Positions 41,765 to 50,736 of a stretch of DNA of 64,000 bases are shown piece by piece (within the stretch, counting starts at the first letter, position 1; each line of letters begins with the position of its first letter). This DNA comes from JAPULR01 sp963665075 (GTDB lineage: Bacteria > Chloroflexota > Dehalococcoidia > Lucifugimonadales > GCA-2712585). Under the pieces are notes generated by a model. That model was not told the DNA's origin. It did no database searches and saw only the letters and a list, made by a program, of their open reading frames with translations. Both the position numbers and the translations under genes were made by a program. Where the stretch lies: contig OY762063.1 in assembly GCA_963665075.1 (NCBI GenBank), forward strand, positions 1,674,001 through 1,738,000, read 5' to 3'.

Positions 41765-44700
41765 GTGCAGGAAAGCAATCCATCGATGGCCCACCAGGAA
41801 GAGTTGGAGAAGCTGCCGCTTTCCTTCCAGGAGGAGTTTCAGAAGACGGAGGAGACGCTGGGCTTCATCTTCAAGGAAGACGAGATGGCTTCCTGGGCGA
41901 GGGAAGCTCTGGCAATCTCCACCCGCACGCCGCGGTCGTGGGAAGCGGGCATAGAGTATCTGAAAGCCTGCGGGGAAGTGGCAAAGTACCTCTCCTTCGC
42001 CTCCTTCACCCAGTGGACGCGCTGCGGGGCTTATCTATCTCAGGACTCGCCGACGCTGGCCGTGTCCTACTTCCGAGCTTCGCCCGCCATCGTCGCCGAC
42101 CTGCGTCCCCAGCATATCGCGCGGTGGGCCGGGCTGGGGCGCAGCCTGTACAAGGGCACGTGGAAGTCGAGCACGCTGGCGGCCAAGTTCTTCGAGACCA
42201 GCCCGACGTTGGTTAAGAACCTGTCCTTCTGGGACGTGGAGGTGTGCGCCAACCTCATCGAAACCCTATCGTCGAAATCCTACGACGTGGCAACGGAATG
42301 TCTGGTCATGGGAAGCGAAGCGCTGCCCCGGATGTCACGGGAGCGGGAACCGTTCCTGGCGCTGTGCCGCACCCTGACGGATTCCGGCTGGCGGGAGGTG
42401 AAGGCCTGCTTCCAGGTGGTTGGCCGCGCGCTGCCCCAGATAGAGGAGAGCCAGCGCAGCCGCTTTCTCAGGCTGGCGGACCACCTGGCGCGGGAAGGCA
42501 CCCGGGACATTGCCTCGTTCCTGGTAGGCGGGGCAGCCGCGCTGGGCAAGATTCGGCCGCAGGCCCAGCAGCACGTGTTGGACTTGTGCGACACGCTGAT
42601 GGTGGTTTCGCCCGCCGCCGTGCACGCACTGCTCAACAGCCTGGAATCCGTGCTGTCTCGCATCACCCTGCCGCAGTTGGACGCCTGGTTCGACAGGGGT
42701 TTGCGGCTGATGCACGAGAACCCGGAGGGCGGACTGGCATACTTCAAGGTGGAGTCTTCCACATCAGAGGCGGTCATAGACAGCCTGTCGTCCAGTCTGG
42801 AACTGGAGCGGGTGAAGGGCATCCTGATGCTCTACTGCCGGGCGCTTTCCGGATTTGACATCGAGGTTACGGAAAGCGACCAGCTTGTGGGCAAGGGGAT
42901 CGGCTGGGTATCCGAAGGTCACGCGACCACGGAAGGGACCAAGGTGTTCCTGCCCTTGATAATTGACCGGTATCCGAGCAAGGATGAGAATTTCGGCTGG
43001 TTCAAGGTGGTCTCCACGCATCAGGTGGCGCACTTGGAGTTCGGCAGTTTCCTGTTTGAGTTCGAGCGTCCCTCGGCCCTTTTCGAGGACACCCGCATGG
43101 CGCGGGAGGAGGCGCTGATTTCGCAGGTGAAGGTAGACGAGGAGATGGCGGCCTACGCCCGCGGCGCGGAGACGGGCTGGGTTACGGACATCACCCGCTG
43201 CTTCTCGCTTCTCAGCGACAGGAAGCTGGCCCTTGACCTGTTTACGATTCTTGAAGACGGGCGGCTGGACTTTCGCGTCAAGGTTGAATACCCGGGTATG
43301 AGGCGGTTCTACAATCGGGTTCAGCAGGACGCCCTCGCAGGACGTCCCGCCATCATGGAACTGCCGATGCGTCAGGCGTTGGCGGAGATGCTGGTGCGCT
43401 TCAGCCTGGAGCAGTATCGCGGCTTGCCGACGCCCAAGCGTTACGCCAAGGCGGTTAGCGTTTTGGCGAAGATTCAGCGTCGTCTTCGCAACGTCGAGGC
43501 GACGGTTGAGGACACCGCGGAGGCGACGCTGCGCGCTTATGACATCCTCTCGCGGATTCCCAACGAGCGGGAAGAGGAAGAGGAGTGGGAGAACCAAGAT
43601 TACGACTCCGAGGAGGAGTTTTCCGAGGACGAGCTGGCGGAGGTGTTGAAGGAGATGGGGCCGCCGTCGGAGGCCGAGGGGTCGGACGAGCAGGAGCCTT
43701 ACGAGTCGCCTGAGGACGTGGACTTCCGCGGCGACTTCAAGCCGGAGTTGGTGCAGACGCTCAACCGGATGCGTTCCGGGGACATGCCCCAGGACGCCGA
43801 AGGGTCGGGTGATCTCACCCAGGATATGCTGGAGCAGATGCTGCGGGAGAGCGCGGAGTACGGCGACGAGCAGGGGGAGGGCGAGGAGGCGATGGCGGAG
43901 TTCGCGCAGAATCTGATGAAGGAAGCCGGGGCAACGTCGCCGATGCCGACCGCCGGGCAGGGGTACGGGCCGATGGTGCACGTGGACGAGCAGGGCGGGG
44001 AGTTGGAGGCGCGCGAACCCAAGACCTTCGTCTACGACGAGTGGGACTTCCGCGCGGCCGACTACAAGCCCAAGTGGTGCGTCGTGCGGGAGAAGACCGT
44101 GGACCAGGGCGACCTCCAGTTCTTCGGGGACACGATGCGGAACTACGCCGGGCTGGTCAGCGACGTTCGCCGCCAGTTCGAGCTTGTCATCCCGGAGAGC
44201 TTCCGCAAGGTGCGCCGCCAGCCCGACGGGGACGAGTTCGACCTGGACGCCTCCATCGAGGCGATGATTGATCGTCGCTCCGGCATCACGCCTTCGGAGA
44301 AGGTCTACTGGTTCCGCAACAAGCAGGAGCGGGACGTGGCGGTGGTGTTCCTGCTGGACATGAGCGCGTCCACCGCGGAGGCCATCGACGAAGGCCGCCC
44401 TTCCCTGGGCGACCAGAACGCGCCGGAAGACCCGGTGGAGTACATGATGTGGCTGCGCTCGCGGCGGGAGGGGCTGGTGCGGCGTCACTACAAGCGGATC
44501 ATCGACCTGGAGAAGGAGGGCGTGGCGCTGCTGTTGCAGGCGTTGGAGTCCATCGGGGACATCTATGGCATCTACGGATTCTCGGGATACGGGCGGGAGA
44601 ACGTGGAGTTCTACGTCATCAAGGACGTGGAGGAGCATCTGTCGGACGTGGTGAAGCGGCGCATCGACAAGATAAGTCCGCTTCACGCCACGCGGATGGG

Positions 44701-45019
44701 GCCGGCTATCCGTCACGCGACGGCCAAGCTGGAGAAGCAGGACGCCAAGACGAAGATACTGTTCCTCATCAGCGACGGGCGGCCCCAGGACAGGGGGTAC
44801 AGCCGGGAGGGCGTGGAGAAGGAGTACGCCGTTCACGACACGCACATGGCGTTGGTGGAGGCGAAGCGGCTGGACATCACGCCTTTCTGCCTGACGGTGG
44901 ACAAGTCGGGGCACGATTATCTGAAGGCGATGTGCGGGGACATGAGCTACGAGGTGTTGGAGGATATCTGGACGCTGCCGCAGCGGTTGCCGCAGTTGTA
45001 TCGGAAGCTGACGATTTAG
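41765..45019 (+). CDS. Large VWA-domain protein, NorD/CbbO type
   Basis: 1084 residues from a GTG at 41765 (an ATG at 41789 is possible). N-terminal 560 residues are helical, repeat-like (AVHALLNSLESVLSR style). A long acidic stretch (NEREEEEEWENQDYDSEEEF, about 598-617, and on to 720) follows. The C-terminal VWA domain has a MIDAS start VVFLLDMSASTAEA (DxSxS, about 860-873), then RMGPAIRHATAKLE (about 977-990) and FLISDGRPQD. NorD and CbbO work with a MoxR-type ATPase, here at 40280. Which enzyme this pair activates is unclear; no nor or cbb genes are in the window. Confidence 0.85.
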   Translation: MQESNPSMAHQEELEKLPLSFQEEFQKTEETLGFIFKEDEMASWAREALAISTRTPRSWEAGIEYLKACGEVAKYLSFASFTQWTRCGAYLSQDSPTLAVSYFRASPAIVADLRPQHIARWAGLGRSLYKGTWKSSTLAAKFFETSPTLVKNLSFWDVEVCANLIETLSSKSYDVATECLVMGSEALPRMSREREPFLALCRTLTDSGWREVKACFQVVGRALPQIEESQRSRFLRLADHLAREGTRDIASFLVGGAAALGKIRPQAQQHVLDLCDTLMVVSPAAVHALLNSLESVLSRITLPQLDAWFDRGLRLMHENPEGGLAYFKVESSTSEAVIDSLSSSLELERVKGILMLYCRALSGFDIEVTESDQLVGKGIGWVSEGHATTEGTKVFLPLIIDRYPSKDENFGWFKVVSTHQVAHLEFGSFLFEFERPSALFEDTRMAREEALISQVKVDEEMAAYARGAETGWVTDITRCFSLLSDRKLALDLFTILEDGRLDFRVKVEYPGMRRFYNRVQQDALAGRPAIMELPMRQALAEMLVRFSLEQYRGLPTPKRYAKAVSVLAKIQRRLRNVEATVEDTAEATLRAYDILSRIPNEREEEEEWENQDYDSEEEFSEDELAEVLKEMGPPSEAEGSDEQEPYESPEDVDFRGDFKPELVQTLNRMRSGDMPQDAEGSGDLTQDMLEQMLRESAEYGDEQGEGEEAMAEFAQNLMKEAGATSPMPTAGQGYGPMVHVDEQGGELEAREPKTFVYDEWDFRAADYKPKWCVVREKTVDQGDLQFFGDTMRNYAGLVSDVRRQFELVIPESFRKVRRQPDGDEFDLDASIEAMIDRRSGITPSEKVYWFRNKQERDVAVVFLLDMSASTAEAIDEGRPSLGDQNAPEDPVEYMMWLRSRREGLVRRHYKRIIDLEKEGVALLLQALESIGDIYGIYGFSGYGRENVEFYVIKDVEEHLSDVVKRRIDKISPLHATRMGPAIRHATAKLEKQDAKTKILFLISDGRPQDRGYSREGVEKEYAVHDTHMALVEAKRLDITPFCLTVDKSGHDYLKAMCGDMSYEVLEDIWTLPQRLPQLYRKLTI

Positions 45020-45225
45020 GTTCCTCCCTGGAGGGGATGGATTCCCGCCTGCGCGGGAATGACGGTGGGGGTGGCGGGAATGTATGGGTTGGTTGGGGGG
45101 GGGACACCCTCATCCTGGCCTTCTCCCTCAAGGGAGAGGGGGTAAGAGGGGGATGGATTCCCGCCTGCGCGGGAATGACGGATGGGCGCTCGACCCTTCG
45201 ACAGGCTCAGGGTGAGCGGTGGGGG
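45020..45225. repeat. Hairpin repeat block between convergent genes
   Basis: Two copies of the ATTCCCGC-loop-GCGGGAAT hairpin (45041-45060 and 45157-45176), a degenerate copy of the CCTTCTCCCTCAAGGGAGAGG type between (around 45118), and the GCTC-ACCCT...AGGGTGAGC hairpin at 45188-45217. The convergent genes end at 45019 and 45226, so these may also act as terminators. Confidence 0.75.
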
Positions 45226-46389
45226 TTAGGGGGCGAGGGAGGCGACGGCGGAGACGAGTTTGTCCAGGTCTTGTTCGTTGTTGAAGGCGTGGGTGGCGCA
45301 TCGGACGCAGGATAGTTCGGAGACTTGGCGGACGACGATGTTGTGTTCCTCCCAGAGGCGGGCTACGGCCTCGTCGGGGGAGATTCCTTCTATCTGGAAT
45401 GAGGTGAGGCCGCAGGAGCGGGCGTGGTCGGTGGGGGATAGGACGGTGACGCCGTTGATTTGGGAGAGGGATTGTTTGAGTTGGGAGGCGAGGGAGCGGG
45501 TGCGGGCTTCCACGGCGTCGGAACCCATCTGCTGATGGAAGGCGACGGCTTCGACGAATCCCGCGGCGAGGGGGGCGCTGGAGGTGGTTAGCAGGAACTT
45601 GTCCATAGTGTCCGTGCTGGGTTGGAAGCCGCCGTGTTCGTCGTAGGATGCGGCGGCGCGGCCTGAGACGCGGGTGGGGGCGACGGAGGGTATGAGGTCG
45701 TGGCGGATGTAGAGGGCGCCGGTGCCGTCGGGGCCGAGGAGCCACTTCTGGCCGGGGATGGAGTAGAAGTCGCAGTCGAGGTTGCGGAGGTTCAGGGCTA
45801 TGTGGCCGGCGGTCTGGGCGCCGTCGATGAGCATCTGGACGCCGGCGTCCCTGGTGAGCTTTCGCAGTCCTTCGGCGGGCATACGGAGGCCGCAGGTGTA
45901 CTGGATGTGGCTGAAGAAGAGGAGGCGGGTGCGGGGGGAGACGGCCTCGGCGACGCGGTTGATAATTTCGTCGTGGGAGTCGGTGGGGTTGAGGTCGAGG
46001 ACTTTGAGGCGGACGCCGAAGCGTTGGGGGAGGAGGTAGGCGGGGATGAGGACGGAGCTGTGTTCGAGTCCGAAGGTGATGACTTCGTCGCCTTCCTTCC
46101 AGTCGAGGCCGTTGAGGACGAGGTTGAGGCCGTCGGTGGTGCACTGGGTGAGGACGATTTCGTCGGGGGATACGTTGAGGAGGGAGGCGGCGGACGCTTT
46201 GGCGCTTTGCTGGATTTCGCGACCGCTCTGGTAGACGGGCGGGCTGGTGGGGCCGTTGAAGCTTTCGTACTCGACGCGGTCTTTGACGGCCTGGACGACG
46301 GACCTGGGGGAGGGGCCGTCCCAGCCGGTGTTGAGGTAGGTCATCTTTTGGGCGGCGGGGATCTGCTGTCTGATTTGCTGGAAGTCCAC
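45226..46389 (-). CDS. Class V PLP aminotransferase (isopenicillin-N-epimerase / cysteine desulfurase-like)
   Basis: 387 residues. Fold-type I class V pattern: YLNTGWDGPSPRSVV (about 18-32), DEIVLTQCTTDGLNLVLNGL (about 79-98), MLIDGAQTAGHIALNL (PLP aspartate, about 201-216) and the PLP lysine in DFYSIPGQKWLLGPDGTGAL (about 222-241). Without an IscU or Suf partner nearby a cysteine desulfurase role is not assured. Could be an epimerase, lyase or kynureninase-like enzyme. Confidence 0.85.
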   Translation of the reverse strand: MDFQQIRQQIPAAQKMTYLNTGWDGPSPRSVVQAVKDRVEYESFNGPTSPPVYQSGREIQQSAKASAASLLNVSPDEIVLTQCTTDGLNLVLNGLDWKEGDEVITFGLEHSSVLIPAYLLPQRFGVRLKVLDLNPTDSHDEIINRVAEAVSPRTRLLFFSHIQYTCGLRMPAEGLRKLTRDAGVQMLIDGAQTAGHIALNLRNLDCDFYSIPGQKWLLGPDGTGALYIRHDLIPSVAPTRVSGRAAASYDEHGGFQPSTDTMDKFLLTTSSAPLAAGFVEAVAFHQQMGSDAVEARTRSLASQLKQSLSQINGVTVLSPTDHARSCGLTSFQIEGISPDEAVARLWEEHNIVVRQVSELSCVRCATHAFNNEQDLDKLVSAVASLAP

Positions 46390-46966
46390 TTAACAACTCC
46401 TGAGTCTGATTGATGGGTTAATGATAGCACTTTGGGGCGGCGGGCGGTTGAGGCGGCGGAGGGCTGAGATTTTCCGCACTCGAGGGGTGCAAGGGTCGGC
46501 CTTGTTGTAGTAGAGGTGATTCGTTTCGTTTGGCTTCTTTTTTTTCTGTGGTGGGATACGAAGGGGGTTTTCCTAGCTAATTCGGGGGAAATTCGGCATT
46601 CGTTATATGTTGTGGTGAGAACGAATGGGGGCTTTTACCAGAAGGGGGATTGGGTTGAGTGGAGCCTCCTGTGAAGTTGCGGAATTGGTATGTATGTTTC
46701 ATGTTTGGGATGGTAGCAGGGGGAGGGGGTTGGGTCAAGGGGAAGTTGGCAATTTGGGGGGGTCACCCCCATCCCAACCTTCCCCCGTCAAGGGGGAAGG
46801 GGGAAGAGGGAAGAGGGGATGGATTCCGGCTTTCGCGGGAATGACGGATGTGGGTAGAGGGGGAAGGGAGAAGAGGGGGGACGCTCGACCATTCGACGGG
46901 CTCAGGGTGAGCGGGGGATGTAAGTGTGTCAGGGTTAAGTGTCGGCAGGGATTAGCGGATTGCCCT
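46390..46966. repeat. Intergenic region with hairpin repeats
   Basis: The left half carries nothing recognisable apart from a T-run near 46540. From 46767 the repeat mosaic begins: CCTTCCCCC/GGGGGAAGG hairpin (46778-46800), ATTCCGGC/GCGGGAAT with one mismatch (46823-46842), and a variant of the GCTC...GAGC element (46883-46912). Short frames here are artefacts of the repeats. Confidence 0.7.
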
Positions 46967-46987
46967 TTATGATATGTGCTATCATAA
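46967..46987. promoter_or_regulatory. Palindromic operator-like site upstream of the SOD-like gene
   Basis: TTATGATA (46967-46974) and TATCATAA (46980-46987) are perfect inverted arms around TGTGC. About 115 bases before the gene at 47103. Looks like a binding site for a dimeric regulator; which one is unknown. Confidence 0.5.
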
Positions 46988-47005
46988 CACTATCGAAGCA
47001 ATCCC

Positions 47006-47036
47006 TTGCATTAAGTGGATAGATGCAATATATAGT
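47006..47036 (+). promoter_or_regulatory. Possible promoter of the SOD-like gene
   Basis: TTGCAT (47006-47011) with either TATATA (47029-47034, spacing 17) or TATAGT (47031-47036, spacing 19). The region also has the inverted pair TTGCAT / ATGCAA (47006-47011 and 47023-47028). Leader of about 65 bases to the start. Confidence 0.45.
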
Positions 47037-47102
47037 ATCAATCGCTTGTGAAACAGAGGATTCCTCCGCCATCGAAGCATCAGGAGCAGGGAGGCGACGC
47101 TA

Positions 47103-47684
47103 ATGACTAGAGGGCTGGTGCTGATTGTATTCCTATCGCCCGTTGCGGTCATTCTGGTGGTCGGGGTGATATTGTTCATTGCCCGGTTGAGCGATTCGGA
47201 TGAGCCTACTTTGGGCCTTACCGCGGAAGCGGCGATGATGTCTCCGGGAGGAGACGCGATGGGGACGGTTTCGTTCCGTCAAACCTCCTCCGGCGTGCTG
47301 ATAATGGCGGATCTGAAGGGGCTGGCCCCGGGCGGTCATGCCTTCATCATCCATGAGTTTGGGTCGTGTACGCCGGACTTCAACGCCGCCGGCGATCATT
47401 TCAATCCGACGGACGCGGAGCACGGGTTCATCCATTCAAGCTGGAGGGGCGGAGGGTCGGTTGAGGCGCACGGCGGGGACCTGCTCAACATCTACGCAGC
47501 GTCGGACGGGACCGGGCGGGCGGATTTCTTCAGCGAGGGGGTGACGCTGGACGAGGGGCCGCGAAATTCGGTATTCGACGATGACGGTTCGGCGATTGTC
47601 GTGCATGAGAAGCCGGACGCTTACGGGGAGGGGGAGTCGGACACGGGGAGCCGGGTGGGCTGCGGGGTTATACGGGGGAGTTAG
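47103..47684 (+). CDS. Membrane-anchored Cu/Zn-superoxide-dismutase-like protein missing one copper ligand
   Basis: 193 residues. An N-terminal membrane anchor (about 6-27, VLIVFLSPVAVILVVGVILF) is followed by a SodC-type domain. GGHAFIIHEFGSCTP (about 78-92) aligns with the GxHGFHVHEFG block of SodC: the second copper histidine is kept but the first is isoleucine (ATC codon). The other ligands are present: GDHFNP, EHG, AHGGDLLNI (His and Asp for zinc) and IVVHE (fourth copper histidine). The structural cysteines SC and GCG also remain. SodC variants with copper ligands lost may bind zinc only or have another role, so superoxide dismutation is doubtful. Confidence 0.8.
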   Translation: MTRGLVLIVFLSPVAVILVVGVILFIARLSDSDEPTLGLTAEAAMMSPGGDAMGTVSFRQTSSGVLIMADLKGLAPGGHAFIIHEFGSCTPDFNAAGDHFNPTDAEHGFIHSSWRGGGSVEAHGGDLLNIYAASDGTGRADFFSEGVTLDEGPRNSVFDDDGSAIVVHEKPDAYGEGESDTGSRVGCGVIRGS

Positions 47685-47688
47685 GGGA

Positions 47689-47796
47689 ATCACCCCCATC
47701 CCAGCCTTCCCCCGTCAAGGGGGAAGGGAGAAGAGGGGATGGATTCCGGCTTTCGCCGGAATGACGGATGGGGGGGAAGGGGTGAGAGGGGATGGG
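47689..47796. repeat. Two hairpin repeats between convergent genes
   Basis: CCTTCCCCC/GGGGGAAGG (47705-47727) and ATTCCGGC/GCCGGAAT (47743-47762). They separate the convergent SOD-like and VWA lipoprotein genes. Confidence 0.75.
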
Positions 47797-49548
47797 TTAG
47801 CGGGTGTAGCCGGAGGGGCGGGTTGTCTGTCTGGAGTTGCGGGTGACGTGGTTCAGCAGGAGGGACAGGTCTTGATAAGCGCCCAGGTGGCCGAGGCTGC
47901 CATCGAGGGATCGGAATTGATCCAGCAGGTAGAGGAGGTCCTGGTGGGCTGAAGGGGTGGTGGAGTCGGCGAAGGGGAGGCTGCTGTAACGGTCTGCTGA
48001 CAGGGCGACGATTGCTCCCAGGCGGAGCATGGGGTCGGCGTAGTTGAAGTCGAAGTTTTGGCCGGTGACGGCGGCGTGCTGCCGGTTGGATTCCTGGGTG
48101 GTGGGGGTGACCCAGCGGAGTTCCACGTCGCCGAGGGTGAGGGGGCCGGTGAACCACTGGTCATTGAGTTCCAGCTCGTAGAAGACGGTGGTGGCCGTGC
48201 CGGCGGGAATTTCGGCGAATTCCCTGCGGGCCTGGGTGAAGGACTCGTCGGAGGTGACGCGATTTTCATAGCCGACGATGCGCCACCAGTTGACGACGCC
48301 GGGGTCCCAGGTGACCTGGGCGCGGGTGGCGTCGGCGAAGGGTATGGATAGGGCGAGCCAGTTTTCGCGGGCGAAGGTGGCTCTCGCCTGGTCGACGTCG
48401 GTGAGGTAGCGATACCAGCCGTTGCCGTGCTGGGCTAGTTGTTCGAGGAGGTAGTCGTTGAAGTTTTCGATTCCCACGCCGATGGTGATCAGGCGGAGGG
48501 GGTTGGAGTCGTGGTAGTCGCCGGCGGTTTCGAGGATGGAGAAGGGGTCTGTGGCGTCGACGTTGGCGACGCCGTCGGACATGAGGATGATGTAGTTGTA
48601 GGAGTTGGGGTTCTGCCAACGGGCCTGGTCTGCGAGCCAGACGCCTTCGTCCAGACCGGCCTGGACGTTGGTGGAGCCGCCGGGGCTGAGGCTCATAATG
48701 GAGTTATAGACAGCCGGGTCTGCGGCGCGCGTATGTTGAACAGTGTATTCGCGGAGAACGTTGTCGTCGAACTGGACGACGGCGATGCGGTCCTGGTCAC
48801 GGAGGCTGTAGCGGATGGTTTCGGCGGCTTCGCGGGCGATGTTCACGCGGTTGCCGGTGGACATAGAGCCGGAGGCGTCGAGGACGAGGGTGACGTTGAC
48901 GGGGGTGGCGTCGTAGTCCATCTCCGGGGCCTGGAAGGCGATGCGGGCGAGGTGGAGACGGCTGTCCAACGGGTGGGTGACGACGTCGGTGGCGACGGCG
49001 AAGCTGTCGTCGCGGCGGGGCTGCTCGTAGCCGTAGTTGAAGGCGTTAATCCACTCTTCGGCGCGGACGGAGTCGGGGTCAACTTCGTAGCCGTTCTGTG
49101 CCCAGTTGAGGGCGAGGAAGTAGGAGGTGCGGTCGGTGTCGAGGCTGAAGGTGGAGACGTTGTCCACGGCGGCGGAGACGAAGCGCTCTCTCGCATAGTC
49201 CTGGAAAGTCGTGGCGGCGGGCGCGGCTGTGGGAGCGGGGGGGAAACCTTGCCGAGTGGGTGCGGCGGTGGGCATCGCGGTTGGTCGCGGCGCCGGGGCC
49301 GCCGTAGCTGCCGGAGCGGCGGTGGGGGCCGCGGTGGGTCGTGGTCTTGGGGTTGCTGCGGCCGGAGCGGCGGTGGGTCTTGGCCTTGGGGCTGGGGCCA
49401 TTGTGGGCGCGGGAGCGGGAGTGGCCGCCGGGGCTGCGGTGGGTGCGGGAGCGGCCGGGGCCAGTTCTGCTTCATCATCGCTGGAACATGCGGCGATGAG
49501 GAGCAGGCTAACCATCGCAATCAGGGCTATCGTTGCAAACTTCGTCAT
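47797..49548 (-). CDS. VWA-domain lipoprotein, YfbK type
   Basis: 583 residues. Signal peptide MTKFATIALIAMVSLLLIAACSS with lipobox LIAAC, then an Ala/Pro/Thr-rich linker (about 30-118). A YfbK-type N-terminal region (NVSTFSLDTDRTSYFLALNW, about 139-158) precedes the VWA domain with MIDAS motif LVLDASGSMSTGNRV (about 220-234) and a C-terminal DUF3520-like part. It should be anchored outside the membrane. Role unknown; metal-dependent protein binding is likely. Confidence 0.88.
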   Translation of the reverse strand: MTKFATIALIAMVSLLLIAACSSDDEAELAPAAPAPTAAPAATPAPAPTMAPAPRPRPTAAPAAATPRPRPTAAPTAAPAATAAPAPRPTAMPTAAPTRQGFPPAPTAAPAATTFQDYARERFVSAAVDNVSTFSLDTDRTSYFLALNWAQNGYEVDPDSVRAEEWINAFNYGYEQPRRDDSFAVATDVVTHPLDSRLHLARIAFQAPEMDYDATPVNVTLVLDASGSMSTGNRVNIAREAAETIRYSLRDQDRIAVVQFDDNVLREYTVQHTRAADPAVYNSIMSLSPGGSTNVQAGLDEGVWLADQARWQNPNSYNYIILMSDGVANVDATDPFSILETAGDYHDSNPLRLITIGVGIENFNDYLLEQLAQHGNGWYRYLTDVDQARATFARENWLALSIPFADATRAQVTWDPGVVNWWRIVGYENRVTSDESFTQARREFAEIPAGTATTVFYELELNDQWFTGPLTLGDVELRWVTPTTQESNRQHAAVTGQNFDFNYADPMLRLGAIVALSADRYSSLPFADSTTPSAHQDLLYLLDQFRSLDGSLGHLGAYQDLSLLLNHVTRNSRQTTRPSGYTR

Positions 49549-49591
49549 CTTCTTGCCTCCGTGGCGTTAGTGGGGAATTGGGAGCTTTGGG

Positions 49592-50071
49592 TCAGCAGTG
49601 GGCGCGGATGTTGTTGAATTCGACTTTGTCGCCCACGCGGATGTCGTACCTGACGGAGTCTCCGGCGTTTACCTCAAGGGCGTAGGAGGCGCTGGCGTTG
49701 GAGCGGTAGGAGGGGATTAGTTCGTCGGGGGTGTTGGGAAGGGGGACGCTGACGTAGGGGTGGATGTCCACGACACGGCAATTCCTTCCGATCCAGATGA
49801 AGTCGAGGGGGAAGCGCATGCCCTTCATCCAGAAATAGCCGACGTCCGGGCCGTCAGCGATGTAGAGCATGCCTTTGCCCGCTTCGAGGTAGGGGCGGTC
49901 GGTGAGGCCCCGTTCCCATAGAGACTGATCGCGGGGGACTTCGACGTCGAACCAGACGTCGTCGAAGATGACCCTGGCCGCGCCGTCGTCGGGCGGGCCT
50001 GTTTCGCAGGCGACCCATGCGGAGGCGAAGAGGAGTATGAGTGGGATTAGCAGGTATTTCGTGTGAAGCAT
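49592..50071 (-). CDS. DUF192-family lipoprotein
   Basis: 159 residues with a lipobox at ASAWVAC (about 16-22). DUF192 core: VEVPRDQSLWERGLTDRPYL (about 44-63), GMLYIADGPDVGYFWMKGMR (about 68-87), FPLDFIWIGRNCRVVDI, and the end GDSVRYDIRVGDKVEF. Family members are exported, of unknown function. 44 bases upstream of (i.e. transcribed before) the VWA lipoprotein gene, likely the same operon. Confidence 0.88.
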   Translation of the reverse strand: MLHTKYLLIPLILLFASAWVACETGPPDDGAARVIFDDVWFDVEVPRDQSLWERGLTDRPYLEAGKGMLYIADGPDVGYFWMKGMRFPLDFIWIGRNCRVVDIHPYVSVPLPNTPDELIPSYRSNASASYALEVNAGDSVRYDIRVGDKVEFNNIRAHC

Positions 50072-50736
50072 TGTGTGCGACCTTCTATGTGTGACTCTTT
50101 CCGTTGGCCTCGGCTGATTCGCGCCGATGGGGGGGCTGGTTGGAGAGTTTTGGTGGATGTGTCAGGGGATTGTGATAGATACTATGCATTCTGTGAAGAA
50201 ATCGTTCCCTTTTGGGGGGTTGTCCATCCGCTCGACCCTTCGACAGGCTCAGGGTGAGCGGAGTGGACGTTCACTCCACCCGAATCACCCCCATCTCAAT
50301 CTTCCCCCGTCGAGGGGGAAGAGGCTAATCGCGGCTCTTGGGAGGGTTATGCAAAGGTCTCCGTCGAGGGGGAAGGGAGAGGAGGGGGCCTTCGACAGGC
50401 TCAGGACAGGCTTAATCCTCTTTCTCAAGGAGACCTTTGCGTAAGCCTCAAAGAAAGCGATTCAGCTACGATAGGGGAAAACACCCCCATCCTAACCTTC
50501 CCCCGTGAAGGGGGAAGGGAGAAGGGGGGGCCTTCGACAAGCTCAGGGCGTGCGCAGGGTGAGCGGGGGATCACCCCCATCCTAACCTTCCCCCGTCAAG
50601 GGGGAAGGGAGAAGAGGGGGGAAAGTTGCGTTATGGGCGGTCTTGCTTCAAAATAGGTAGGTTGATTATTCGCAGAGCCGTCCTTTGGGAAACCGGCCGC
50701 GCAGAAACTTCGTAAGATGGGCAGGAGAACCCAAGG
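50072..50736. repeat. Intergenic mosaic of hairpin repeats
   Basis: Repeats in order: GCTC...GAGC element (50230-50259), CTTCCCCC/GGGGGAAG (50301-50321), GGGTTATGCAAAGGTCTCCGT segment (50343-50364), partial CTTCGACAGGCTCAGGACAG (about 50398-50412), CCTTCCCCC/GGGGGAAGG twice (50496-50518 and 50586-50608), with another GCTC-type copy interrupted by an inserted TGCGC (50530-50566). No gene. Confidence 0.75.

Noticed and set aside
42764..44914. Long open frame antisense to the VWA protein gene
   Set aside because: Same reason: low-complexity translation opposite an unambiguous gene with a MIDAS motif.
46625..46972. Open frame of 115 codons in repeat DNA
   Set aside because: It is made of the hairpin repeats and has no independent coding evidence.
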